From: Bacteriovoracaceae bacterium
Lineage (GTDB): Bacteria; Bdellovibrionota; Bacteriovoracia; Bacteriovoracales; Bacteriovoracaceae
DNA length: 64,000 nt
Assembly: GCA_018649885.1 (NCBI GenBank)
Contig: JABIHA010000126.1
Coordinates: forward strand, 38,239 to 102,238
Direction of reading: 5' to 3'
Below are positions 16,822-25,054 of this stretch, piece by piece. The notes under the pieces were generated by a model, which saw nothing but the letters and a program-made list of their open reading frames with translations, made no database searches and had not been told where the DNA came from. Position 1 is the first letter of the stretch, and the number at the start of each line of letters is the position of its first letter. The position numbers and the translations under genes were made by a program.

Positions 16822-17397
16822 ATGAGTAAGTACTTCATTTTAGTTGGAATATTCATTTTTCTACAAAATAGCAACCTAGTAGCAGAAAGAATTATAGATG
16901 TGGGAGATTTACCTGATGACTTAGTCAATTACAGTGACTACCTCGTCTGCGTAAAAAATAAGGTCGAATCTATTATTGATGTAGGCGATCTTCCTGATGG
17001 AATTATCGATGTGGGTGACCTCCCCGATGGAATTATCGATGTGGGTGACCTCCCTGATGGAATTATCGATGTCGGTGACCTCCCTGATGGAATTATCGAT
17101 GTCGGTGACCTCCCCGATGGAATTATCGATGTCGGTGACCTCCCCGATGGAATTATCGATGTAGGTGATCTTCCCGATGGTTTTTTACCTGCTAAGCTAT
17201 TAGGTCATTGTATTATTGATGTAGGCGATTTACCGGGCGGAATAATAGATGTTGGTGATCTTCCTGATGGGGTTATTGATACTCAGAAGTTCCTTGTATG
17301 TGTTGGTAATGCGCTCCAAGTTTCAATAGATTCCGCTAAAGTAGCAAAGCTTCAAAGAGCTTACCCAATAAGTGAGTTTGTACATTGTGTGCCCTAA
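16822..17397 (+). CDS. Exported protein made of IIDVGDLPDG decapeptide repeats
   Basis: 191 residues. A hydrophobic start (about residues 1-22, ending VAE) looks like a signal peptide. The decapeptide IIDVGDLPDG or a close variant occurs ten times: once at residues 24-33, seven times in tandem at 51-120, twice at 131-150, with a partial VIDTQ after that. The non-repeat segments contain paired cysteines (LVCV, GHC, LVCV, VHCV), and DYLVCVKNKVES resembles KFLVCVGNALQVS. GGGGGGAAAG supports the start. It is convergent with the gene ending at 17407. Acidic DxGD repeats suggest Ca2+ binding or an extended solenoid, but this is speculation. I know no named family. Confidence 0.85.
   Translation: MSKYFILVGIFIFLQNSNLVAERIIDVGDLPDDLVNYSDYLVCVKNKVESIIDVGDLPDGIIDVGDLPDGIIDVGDLPDGIIDVGDLPDGIIDVGDLPDGIIDVGDLPDGIIDVGDLPDGFLPAKLLGHCIIDVGDLPGGIIDVGDLPDGVIDTQKFLVCVGNALQVSIDSAKVAKLQRAYPISEFVHCVP
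16972..17181 (+). repeat. Seven 30-base in-frame tandem repeats
   Basis: Seven consecutive 30-base units each encode IIDVGDLPDG. Differences between units are all synonymous. The inner units share GAC CTC codon choices, while the outer units use GAT CTT. Further single or paired units lie at 16891-16920 and 17212-17271. Confidence 0.95.
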
Positions 17398-17406
17398 TGA
17401 AAGTTT

Positions 17407-18183
17407 TTAATCAAAAGTTGGATAGTATTCATACATGGTGTTTCCACCGCCTACGATGTCTTGCTCACCAAGAAAACGAAAGTCTAATAGGATTTTGGCC
17501 AAGTCTTCGACTTTCACACCTGTTTCATTTTTTAGCAGATGTCCAAGAACAATTCGAGTACTCCGGCTATCAGCTCCACCCAACTTTCGGGCAAGTAGAT
17601 AAAAGTATTCGTGCATGAAAAGAACCGCTTTTCCCATTACCGAATGCTTTGGATGAAAAAAGAGCCTGTGATCAATATTGAGAAAATTTCTTCCCTCTTC
17701 TTTAAATTGAATCGCCATGGTTGTGACCGTGCATAATTTAGTGTTGTAATGTGCAACACTTTTTTCGTCGAATATTGGGATCAATCCAAGATCGTGCCAA
17801 ATTGTATTGTCGCCAGAAAATTCTTTTTGAGTACTGCGAATTTTTTCACCAAGAGGTGGAATACTGACTTCGATTCTCTGCACCAATCTTTCTAGGTATT
17901 GTAAAAATGATTCTGATTGATAAGGAGTAGCAAGCTTTGGTGCTCTATGATCTATCCCTCGTCTTTGTTTTGCATAATAAAGATCAATGGGTTCGATGAA
18001 TGTAATTTCTGTTAATTGAGAGTCGTTAATATAGCCCAGATTATCTCTGACCTTGTCTGCAACTTCTTTTGTTTGGAAACACACGAGACCTCTTCCGCCA
18101 CCCGAGTCCATTCCACCAGAGAACGCTCGCGCACTTGCAAGAAGAGCAAAAACTAATACTACTAATCTAATTCTTTCCGTCAT
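17407..18183 (-). CDS. Exported protein, HE-x2-Y family (paralogue B)
   Basis: 258 residues with a signal peptide ending ARAFS. It shares its layout with the gene at 13246-13965: a Gly-rich start (SGGGRGLVC), EPIDLYYAKQRRGID, a helical ESFLQYLERLVQ region, a mid-protein cysteine, then VLFMHEYFYLLARKLGG. The ATG at 18183 has AAGG nine bases upstream; the frame is open to 18240 but the extra residues would spoil the signal peptide. It is convergent with the repeat-protein gene, nine bases apart. Function unknown; the HE motif alone does not make a catalytic site. Confidence 0.78.
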   Translation of the reverse strand: MTERIRLVVLVFALLASARAFSGGMDSGGGRGLVCFQTKEVADKVRDNLGYINDSQLTEITFIEPIDLYYAKQRRGIDHRAPKLATPYQSESFLQYLERLVQRIEVSIPPLGEKIRSTQKEFSGDNTIWHDLGLIPIFDEKSVAHYNTKLCTVTTMAIQFKEEGRNFLNIDHRLFFHPKHSVMGKAVLFMHEYFYLLARKLGGADSRSTRIVLGHLLKNETGVKVEDLAKILLDFRFLGEQDIVGGGNTMYEYYPTFD

Positions 18184-18263
18184 GGTCATATACCTTAGGT
18201 TAATCCGTTTACCTAGAATCTCACAAGGAGATTTTTTCAATGTAAGTTTTTAACTAAATGAGC

Positions 18264-18289
18264 CTCTTTGGAAAATTTTCCCCAAAGAG
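18264..18289 (-). terminator. Hairpin downstream of 18306-19130
   Basis: Perfect eight-base arms CTCTTTGG/CCAAAGAG around an AT-rich ten-base loop, 17 bases past the stop of the leftward gene. On the minus strand it is followed by a T-poor sequence, so termination strength is uncertain. Confidence 0.45.
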
Positions 18290-18305
18290 CCGCATTTAAT
18301 TTACC

Positions 18306-19130
18306 TTAGATTATTGGCGAATACCAGCACGCTGGTCTTACACCTAATCTATCACCCTTATTCCTCGAACAGTATCCTTGATCTGGATCAAGGTCACTGA
18401 CTTCTTCATCACTAGAAACTTTACACAAAGCACCTTGAAAGTATGTGTCTAAGCGGCATTGAGGAGATATATTTTTAATACCTTGCTCGCCAAAATCTTC
18501 AAGAGAACTTGTGTGAAAATCTGCATTGGGGACCACCCCTCGTAGGATTTGTAAAAACCAGGCCAAGCTTCTCCCTGCGTGAGAGGAGCGAATGCACTTG
18601 GCCTGGTTTTCTAACTCTTTAAAGGTCGATTTGCAGAGGGCAGAAACATACGGATGTATGTCAATTTGTTTTAATTCATTTACGTGATCATCTCCGTCCA
18701 GATATCTCTTCATACACTTAGAAGTGGCGAAGTAATCTGCTTGCGGAGAGATACTATACTTTGGCTTTGATTTGCTCACGATGGACGCGCCACCGATAAG
18801 TCTTCCAATTGAATAACAATAGACCAAAGCCAAAGAATCTTTTGTCATATAAGCACCGCGTGCCATCCCGCCCATAACAGTCACGATGTAGCGACTTCCC
18901 ATGGTTCTTGAATAGGCTTGAGGTGCTGCATCTTCCCAACGGTCCTCAATAATTAGTTTTAGACCCTTGGCGGCAAAGTGTGGCACGTATAGGGCAGACA
19001 TTTTCTTGCGGACGCTCTCATAATCTTTATTGCTAAGCTGAGATGCTGCATTAACTTGACCACCAAAAAAAAAGGCCATCCCTATTAAGAGAAATTGAAT
19101 GTTTTTAAGGGAAATTAACTTAAAAAACAT
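18306..19130 (-). CDS. Exported peptidase-like protein with altered metal motif
   Basis: 274 residues with a 28-residue signal peptide ending QVNA. The central block CYSIGRLIGG (105-114), then ISPQADYFATSKCMKRYL, closely resembles exported metalloprotease-like proteins of Bdellovibrio relatives, where the first part reads CHE-x2-GH-x-GG and the second EGQADYF. Here both histidines and the glutamate are replaced, so zinc catalysis seems lost. Several cysteines (105, 139 and a C-terminal set) suggest disulfides. It is divergent from the TIGR02147 gene at 19253. The peptidase ancestry is my inference from remembered motifs. Confidence 0.72.
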   Translation of the reverse strand: MFFKLISLKNIQFLLIGMAFFFGGQVNAASQLSNKDYESVRKKMSALYVPHFAAKGLKLIIEDRWEDAAPQAYSRTMGSRYIVTVMGGMARGAYMTKDSLALVYCYSIGRLIGGASIVSKSKPKYSISPQADYFATSKCMKRYLDGDDHVNELKQIDIHPYVSALCKSTFKELENQAKCIRSSHAGRSLAWFLQILRGVVPNADFHTSSLEDFGEQGIKNISPQCRLDTYFQGALCKVSSDEEVSDLDPDQGYCSRNKGDRLGVRPACWYSPII

Positions 19131-19252
19131 AGGTCCCCCGCCTCCGTTGAAGAGAAACTAATTTGCGATGTATTAAGCCTAGGGGGCTATATTTGAAAAA
19201 AACATATTTTTTTAGTAAATAATATATGAATAACTTTACCAAATGGTAATCA

Positions 19253-20059
19253 ATGGAACTATACAAATACCGTAACTATAAGAAATTCTTGAATAATTAC
19301 ATAGAAAACCTACCTAAAAAAGGAAGGGGGCAGTACTTAAAAATATCTGAATTTTTGGGTGTACATCCCACAATGGTCTCTCAAGTCTTAAAAGGGCCTA
19401 AAAATTTCTCGGAAGAGCAGGCCTATAAAGTCTGCGAATATCTGGGCCTCAACTTATCTGAGACTGATTACTTTATGAACCTTTTACACCTTGAAAAGGC
19501 CGGCACCATGGCCTTAGAAGATTTTTATGTGAGAAAGCTCGATATTCTCAAATCAAAGGCGCTAAAGGTATCGTCGAGAATCAAGGCCTCAAAGGGATTA
19601 ACAGAAAAGGATTCTTCAATTTTTTACTCCGATTGGAAATATTCTGCCATTAGACTTTTGACATCATTAGAACAGCTTAACACCCCTGAGGAAATCGCAG
19701 AGCGCACAAAGCTACCTTTAAGAGATGTAAAAAAAGTTTTAGATTTTCTGCTGCAAGTAGGACTAGTCAAATCAGAAGACAAGTCCCTCGATATCGGTGT
19801 TACAAAAACACACCTAAAGGCGGGCTCGCCTTTTGTTAAGGCCCATCATACAAACTGGAGATTAAAGGCCATTGAAAAAAGCTCTAGCTTAAGCTCTGAA
19901 GAACTCCAATTTACTGGGCCACTCACAATTTCCAAAAAAGATTTTGAGACGATCAAAATTAAAATTCTCGATTTGATAGAAGAAATTGGAGAAATTGTTG
20001 AAGATAGTCCTGCTGAACAGCTCAGTTGCCTCAATATTGATTTTATAAATATTACCTAA
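19253..20059 (+). CDS. TIGR02147 family regulator-like protein
   Basis: 268 residues with the family opening ELYKYRNYKKFLNNYIE. An N-terminal HTH follows (LKISEFLGVHPTMVSQVLKG, then EEQAYKVCEYLGLNLSETDYFMNLL), and then a winged-helix-like half with RDVKKVLDFLLQVGLV. It is a distant paralogue of 12412-13236. It is divergent from the exported peptidase-like gene at 18306-19130 across about 120 bases, a spacing that lets it control both directions. The ribosome-binding site is poor. The regulatory role is inferred from the HTH. Confidence 0.85.
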   Translation: MELYKYRNYKKFLNNYIENLPKKGRGQYLKISEFLGVHPTMVSQVLKGPKNFSEEQAYKVCEYLGLNLSETDYFMNLLHLEKAGTMALEDFYVRKLDILKSKALKVSSRIKASKGLTEKDSSIFYSDWKYSAIRLLTSLEQLNTPEEIAERTKLPLRDVKKVLDFLLQVGLVKSEDKSLDIGVTKTHLKAGSPFVKAHHTNWRLKAIEKSSSLSSEELQFTGPLTISKKDFETIKIKILDLIEEIGEIVEDSPAEQLSCLNIDFINIT

Positions 20060-20066
20060 AATGAGA

Positions 20067-20094
20067 AGAGGCGGAAGTTTACACTTCCACCTCT
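20067..20094. terminator. Hairpin between convergent genes
   Basis: Twelve-base arms (AGAGGCGGAAGT and ACTTCCACCTCT, one mismatch) around TTAC, located between a rightward stop at 20059 and a leftward stop at 20125. This is the place and shape of a shared bidirectional terminator, although the flanking T-runs are weak. Confidence 0.6.
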
Positions 20095-20124
20095 AGGGTC
20101 ATTTGGGGTTTAAACGCTACTCTC

Positions 20125-20991
20125 TTAACGAGTGAAGCGATTAAGCTTAGGCTTTCTAGGTTTTATAGGTCTTGAACTTGGACGTCTTCTCGGTGGTGTA
20201 CGTGGGTTATGTGGTTTAGCATGTGGCCTACGAGGCTTAACATGTGGGTTTCTAGGTTTTTTGTGCTGACATTTTTCCCACATTAGGTGGTAAGTAATGT
20301 CTTCACTTGATTGGCCATCAATAGAATCCATCGTGGCCATTGTATCGTCTTGATTCATATTAGTTCTGGCCATAAGTCTTGTTTGTATATTGAGTACTGT
20401 ATTTGATCCACACTTTGACCAGTTAAGCCTGCCTTTAAGGCTGGCAGTCAAAACATATTCACCATCTACAGGTCCTACAAACTCTTCTTTTCTAACAACT
20501 TCATTCGAAATCTGTTTTCCATGTGAGTCTGTAAAAAAGTATCTGGCACTTAGCTTACCCATGGCCCCTGCAGGAATATAAGTAAAGCCTCTATAGTCTA
20601 TATTAACAACGGCAACTCTGTGACCTGGAGGAATTGATACAGGAATTTTTATGCGACAATTCTTCTTATCAGAGTTTTTTCCATTCATAGCACCGGCTTC
20701 AACCATGTACTCATCAAATAAAATGGCCAAGGTTCTCTTGTCATCAGTAAGTGACACATCAGTTGTTCCGCTTGGGCAGCCTGTGCCACTAACTTGCGGC
20801 CTGGAAACTCGCATATCTCTATGTTTTATTGATCGGTGGTTACCGATTTGGATTTTTGTTCTTCTATGAAGATCTCTTCTTTTCATTTTTTTAAACTTAG
20901 CTTCGTGTGTGCTGAAGTTTTGTGCAAATGCAGTTGAAGTTATCAGTGCAGCTATCGTAATTTTGATTGAATTTTTGATTGAATTTTTCAT
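20125..20991 (-). CDS. DUF4360-like exported protein with basic proline-rich tail
   Basis: 288 residues: a signal peptide (ending AFA), a basic linker, a DUF4360-like beta domain (about 68-240), then about 40 residues rich in Pro, Arg, Lys and His. The domain shows SGTGCPSGTTDVSLTDD, LAILFDEYMVEAG, a C-x-IKIPVSIPPG segment, IDYRGFTYIPAGA and a closing cysteine. These blocks recur in the neighbouring gene at 21073-21693. The tail (repeats of PRNPH, PRRPH, PHNPR) is strongly cationic and could bind nucleic acid, LPS or peptidoglycan. The role is unknown; it is probably extracytoplasmic. Confidence 0.82.
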   Translation of the reverse strand: MKNSIKNSIKITIAALITSTAFAQNFSTHEAKFKKMKRRDLHRRTKIQIGNHRSIKHRDMRVSRPQVSGTGCPSGTTDVSLTDDKRTLAILFDEYMVEAGAMNGKNSDKKNCRIKIPVSIPPGHRVAVVNIDYRGFTYIPAGAMGKLSARYFFTDSHGKQISNEVVRKEEFVGPVDGEYVLTASLKGRLNWSKCGSNTVLNIQTRLMARTNMNQDDTMATMDSIDGQSSEDITYHLMWEKCQHKKPRNPHVKPRRPHAKPHNPRTPPRRRPSSRPIKPRKPKLNRFTR

Positions 20992-21030
20992 TTTTCTTTC
21001 CCCAAAGACCTTAAAAAAGTTTTTTAGTGA

Positions 21031-21056
21031 AGTGGGGAAGCATGTGCCACCCCACT
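21031..21056 (-). terminator. Hairpin after the second DUF4360 gene
   Basis: Seven-base arms AGTGGGG/CCCCACT around a 12-base loop, 16 bases past the stop at 21073 and before the start of the next leftward gene. T-rich stretches follow on the minus strand after a few bases (ACTTTTTT). It may partially separate the two paralogues. Confidence 0.45.
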
Positions 21057-21072
21057 ATCAGTGATTATTGTA

Positions 21073-21693
21073 TTATCTACGACATCTTTTCCATTGTAGT
21101 TTGTAGATGATGCCAGCTTGAACATCGATTGAATCAACAGTACCAATGGCCTCAACATTTCTGTTGCGGTTTTTAACCATTAGTGATGTTTTAGCTCTAA
21201 GGATTACGTCAGCACCACATCTTGACCAAGCAAGTGCTCCAACAATAAGCCTCGGTGACATAACATACTCATCTTCAAATCCACCTCTAAACATTTTGTT
21301 TTTTGATGGTCCTCTTTGTCCGGCAAAGAAGTATGAAGTAGAAAGTCTTGCGTATGCTCCTCTAGGAAGAGATATAAAACCTCTATAATCAACATCGATT
21401 AAAGATACAGAAAAACCTTGTGGTACGTGAACTGGAACGGCCACGTTACAACCTTTACGTGTAATAGTTCTTCCTGTAGATCCACCAGCTTCAGCTACGT
21501 AGTCATCAAATAGGATAGAAAGAGTTTTGGCGTCATCACTAAGAACAGCGTCTGCAGTTCCAGCACGACAACCACTACCAGCTAACCGTGGATTACCAAG
21601 TTGAATGTCATTTGGATCGAAAGCATGAGCCGCTGAAAGTGTCCCAAGTGCAAGTACGCCTAATCCAAAAAGTTTTTTTAAAGATAATTTCAT
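21073..21693 (-). CDS. DUF4360-like exported protein
   Basis: 206 residues with a signal peptide ending AHA. One DUF4360-like domain has GSGCRAGTADAVLSDD, LSILFDDYVAEAGGSTG, C-x-VAVPVHVPQG, VDYRGFISLPRGAYARLSTSYFF and a final KRC. It is a tandem paralogue of 20125-20991, with the same block order but no basic tail. The four conserved cysteines suggest two disulfides. The gene lies upstream in the same orientation, so both may share a promoter. Function unknown. Confidence 0.85.
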   Translation of the reverse strand: MKLSLKKLFGLGVLALGTLSAAHAFDPNDIQLGNPRLAGSGCRAGTADAVLSDDAKTLSILFDDYVAEAGGSTGRTITRKGCNVAVPVHVPQGFSVSLIDVDYRGFISLPRGAYARLSTSYFFAGQRGPSKNKMFRGGFEDEYVMSPRLIVGALAWSRCGADVILRAKTSLMVKNRNRNVEAIGTVDSIDVQAGIIYKLQWKRCRR

Positions 21694-22074
21694 TTACTCT
21701 CCCTTTGTAAATTCTAGGTTAGGACTCTCACTCCTACCCCATCATTGTTATTAGTTGATGCGAAAAACTGAAGGCCATTCAATTGGCCCATGTTTTATTT
21801 GAGAACTGTAAAAGCAATAAAAGTGCCAGGATGAATTTCACAAAAAAATGGGGCTGATGAAATTTTTTGATCAAAAGTGGTGAAACTTTGCCACCGAAAA
21901 TGGGGAAATAGTTGAAAGCACTTTGACACAAGTGCCGATTTTGGGGTCAAAATGTCGCAATTGTAAGCGATTGTGAGGAATACGTGCCATGCCAAGAGTA
22001 TTTTGGATGGTTTTTAATGGTTAAAAGTTTTCCGATTCGTGAAATGGTGGATAAAAATTATCCATTTGAGCCTG
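21694..22074. other. Gene-free interval, nothing specific seen
   Basis: About 380 bases between two leftward genes. It should contain the promoter of the DUF4360-like pair, but I find no convincing -35/-10 pair, hairpin with T-tract, RNA gene or repeat. A 66-codon open frame on the minus strand has no ribosome-binding site and no coding character. Confidence 0.5.
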
Positions 22075-23541
22075 TTAATTAGAATATTCATCAATATAAG
22101 GAGTTAGCCAATTGCCTGATTCAAGGGCCTTTGGATCTAGAGCGTCTCCAAAAAAAAGAAAATACGCACTGACCATCTCACTGTAACCCTTATCACCCAG
22201 ACCCATACCACTTTGATGAAGAACCGCAGAAGCAAGATCTCTGTGAACACTAACTTCACCAAACTGGGCCACTCTAGATTTAAAAACCTTATCTGAAAAA
22301 AGAGCTTCAAGATCAATATCTAAGTTTAAATCACTTATAAATGCCGATCCATAAGCCTCGATAAGCCCAGCTCCCATTTCAGAAGTAGGATCTAAAAATT
22401 GAGGAGCTTTGCCATACTCTAGCTCTTCATAAATACCAGTCACAAGTAAACAATTATTGGGAAGAATGCTCTCTGTACGGGAATTGCTAGTTGCGCTACC
22501 ACTTTTAAAAGAATCAATTTTCTTAATTTTAGTAATAAGTTCATCACAAGTATTAACAATATTGTCAGTAGGAGATCCTAAAGCACCACTAAGTTCAATT
22601 TCATCATCGATTGGAGATTTACAGGACTTAAAGTCAAAGTCATTTTTATCACCACGCATTTTTTGGAATTCATCTATAATAGTCTTCTTTTGATTTAAAT
22701 TACACTGTTCTAATCTTTTGCATTGATCAGGACTAATCTCCCTACCTGAGTCATCGCTATCAACTTTCACCATTCCTGGCATAGCTTCACAACTCACATC
22801 AATATACTCTTGATAATCTTTCAATAATTGATTGTAGGTAACTACAGTTTGAGAAGGTAGAACTTCATTGGCCTGTAGCTCACCTATATCTTTTGATGAG
22901 ACCTCTATCGTACTAGTATCACTACCCATAAAATAAGCATTTTCGTTATAGTCTTCACAACTTTCTGTTTCACTTTCTAAGTCAGTCCAATACTCGTGAT
23001 AACTTTCACTGGACTCCATTATTAGATCCATCATTTTTTTATTTCCAGATTTTTTAAGCCAGGCTGAAAATTGCTCTTTCGAGATCCCCAAGGGTATCTC
23101 TATATATAGAGGAATAGCTGAGTCTTCACTAACACTGGCTTGCTGACCATCAAGGCCCTCCTGGTAATGAATAATAGGAGTTGTAATTTCGGGATTGACA
23201 ACAATTGCTCTAAGATTACTAGATATGATTAATTCCATGAGACCTGAATTAAAAAGCTTTTTAGAGCTACTTTGAAAATTGGATAGCTGAGTAGCACTTG
23301 TAAATCTTAGGTCCCTCGGTACACAGTACCAATACCCAGCACTTGTCTGATAGCAGGGGCTATCGTTCACTGTAATGGTTTTTGAAGGATTTGATTTAAC
23401 TTCAACATAGCTTAATTCGAGGTCTTCTCTAAAGTAGGGTCCTGGACTTATGAGCGTGCCTATCTCATAGCCTTCAAATTCAGAGGCGTATCCGCTCAAA
23501 ATAAAAAGATTGAATCCTATTAATAAGGCCACAAGCCTCAT
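22075..23541 (-). CDS. Large exported protein of unknown function
   Basis: 488 residues with a signal peptide ending GYAS. The mature protein is acidic, rich in Ser, Glu and Asp, and has about twelve cysteines, including a cluster (QCKRLEQCN) near residue 270, suggesting several disulfides. The C-terminal section (HQSGMGLGDKGYSEMVSAYF) looks helical. GGGGGGAGT precedes the ATG. It is monocistronic within a group of exported orphans. No domain recognised. Confidence 0.8.
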   Translation of the reverse strand: MRLVALLIGFNLFILSGYASEFEGYEIGTLISPGPYFREDLELSYVEVKSNPSKTITVNDSPCYQTSAGYWYCVPRDLRFTSATQLSNFQSSSKKLFNSGLMELIISSNLRAIVVNPEITTPIIHYQEGLDGQQASVSEDSAIPLYIEIPLGISKEQFSAWLKKSGNKKMMDLIMESSESYHEYWTDLESETESCEDYNENAYFMGSDTSTIEVSSKDIGELQANEVLPSQTVVTYNQLLKDYQEYIDVSCEAMPGMVKVDSDDSGREISPDQCKRLEQCNLNQKKTIIDEFQKMRGDKNDFDFKSCKSPIDDEIELSGALGSPTDNIVNTCDELITKIKKIDSFKSGSATSNSRTESILPNNCLLVTGIYEELEYGKAPQFLDPTSEMGAGLIEAYGSAFISDLNLDIDLEALFSDKVFKSRVAQFGEVSVHRDLASAVLHQSGMGLGDKGYSEMVSAYFLFFGDALDPKALESGNWLTPYIDEYSN

Positions 23542-23823
23542 ACTCCCCCCAAAGGATATTTATTGAATTAATAGGGATAAAAGTGCAAAAGGGCTGCCAA
23601 GGTAGCACCCTAAATTAAGGGGGTTAGGGCTTCAATTTTCTAGAAATTGATTACTTATTATTCATCTGAAGAAATAGGTACAAGAGTACTTATTTAACGA
23701 CCTACTTTTCACTCAATTAGATTCCTCAACAAATTTTGTAGATTATCCTTAATTATTTCTCCCACCAAATGATCTCCTACTTCCTTTAAGATTATTAGAG
23801 AGAGAAAAAACATCGGAGAAATT

Positions 23824-24312
23824 ATGAACTTTAAACTACTACTGTCTATTTCACTTACTTCATTAATACTAACAACCGCAAATGCCAAGGAGCTATCATT
23901 TGATCTCGAGAGCCTCTCTGACAAGGTACTAGAGACACAAAATGTGATTAGCACAACTAGTGACGAAGAAGTTACTAGTTACGCAGAAGATTCTGAGTAC
24001 GGAGAAGGTCAATTCCAAGTTAGTGGAGTAACAATAATTTCCATGCGTAAATACCACAAATATTCCACACTAAGTCATGAAGTTGAAAACTCAGGAGTCT
24101 TTGTTTTTTCAGATGCTAACGGTGAAGCCTATGGAGCCTACTACGGAAAGACTTACTGTCCCCAAATCAATATTTCAGAACACGATTTAGAATTGTACCG
24201 AGATTACTTTTTAAACAAACGTACAATATCGGCCGTCTACCTAATAAAGCCAACAGATAGTTCCACAAGGAATTGCCTTGCTGGTCATTTTCAATATGCA
24301 AGAGATAATTAA
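23824..24312 (+). CDS. Exported protein of unknown function
   Basis: 162 residues with a signal peptide ending TANA. The mature N-terminus is acidic (Glu, Ser and Thr rich), followed by a beta-rich half with FVFSDANGEAYGAYYGKTYC and a second cysteine in RNCLAGHF, probably one disulfide. GGAG precedes the start. It sits 83 bases upstream of another small exported gene. No family recognised. Confidence 0.78.
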   Translation: MNFKLLLSISLTSLILTTANAKELSFDLESLSDKVLETQNVISTTSDEEVTSYAEDSEYGEGQFQVSGVTIISMRKYHKYSTLSHEVENSGVFVFSDANGEAYGAYYGKTYCPQINISEHDLELYRDYFLNKRTISAVYLIKPTDSSTRNCLAGHFQYARDN

Positions 24313-24395
24313 AATCACTTTATGTGAGCGGCCGGTCAAATAAATTTGGCTGGATAAGAAAATGATATTTAAAACACTTAAATAAGGGCAGGGTC

Positions 24396-25016
24396 ATGAA
24401 ACTTTTCAATCAGTTTGCTATCTTCTTTCTTTTTATTTCTTTTTCTGCATTTGGATTTTCTAAAGAACAGCAGCTAGCAGACTCTGCAAGTAAATTATCA
24501 GAGATTTGGGAAACTAAGAAGAAGGAAGTAGTGACATTGCATGATATTGCCAATGCTGTTCAATACTCTCTTTTTGGGGGTAATCAAGAAGAAATGGTTT
24601 CAAGGCAAAGAGAGGTCTTAGGTGAACAATACATGGTACTAGTTGAGGATTGGTGGGAAGATATGCATAAGGGAATTTTAAACCGAGAACTCGCAAGTAC
24701 TTACTATTATCAATGCAGGGAGAATCGGTCGGATTTTAGCAGTATTCAAAAATTTGTAGGCAAAAAGAATGTTGAGATCTATCACAACAATGAGTATAAA
24801 AATCTCCCTCTCCCTTGTAAGAGATATATTACTCATGCAGGGAGAAGCAAGTTGGCATATCAAAATGCTAGTATTACACATAAGTTAATAAAACAAAGAG
24901 AATCCGGCATGGATAAGCTTGATACAATATATTTCTTACAAACTGGTGAGAAAAGAGAGGTGTCTCTATTTACCGAAGCCAGTAATCGCAGGTTGGATAC
25001 CTCAAGAACTGAGTAG
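24396..25016 (+). CDS. Exported helical protein of unknown function
   Basis: 206 residues with a signal peptide ending FGFS. The remainder is mainly alpha-helical and charged, with two cysteines (YYQCRENR and LPCKRY). The segment RYITHAGRSKLAYQNA recalls the SSHAGRSLAWFLQ segment of the exported peptidase-like protein at 18306-19130, which hints at distant kinship. AAGGGCAGGG precedes the start. Function unknown. Confidence 0.75.
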   Translation: MKLFNQFAIFFLFISFSAFGFSKEQQLADSASKLSEIWETKKKEVVTLHDIANAVQYSLFGGNQEEMVSRQREVLGEQYMVLVEDWWEDMHKGILNRELASTYYYQCRENRSDFSSIQKFVGKKNVEIYHNNEYKNLPLPCKRYITHAGRSKLAYQNASITHKLIKQRESGMDKLDTIYFLQTGEKREVSLFTEASNRRLDTSRTE

Positions 25017-25054
25017 GTCAAAAAATGACCTGTGCTAGACTCTAAATCCTGCTC

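Noticed and set aside
16972..17271. Possible CRISPR-like or minisatellite array
   Set aside because: The units are contiguous, in one reading frame, differ only synonymously and have no spacers, so it is a coding repeat.
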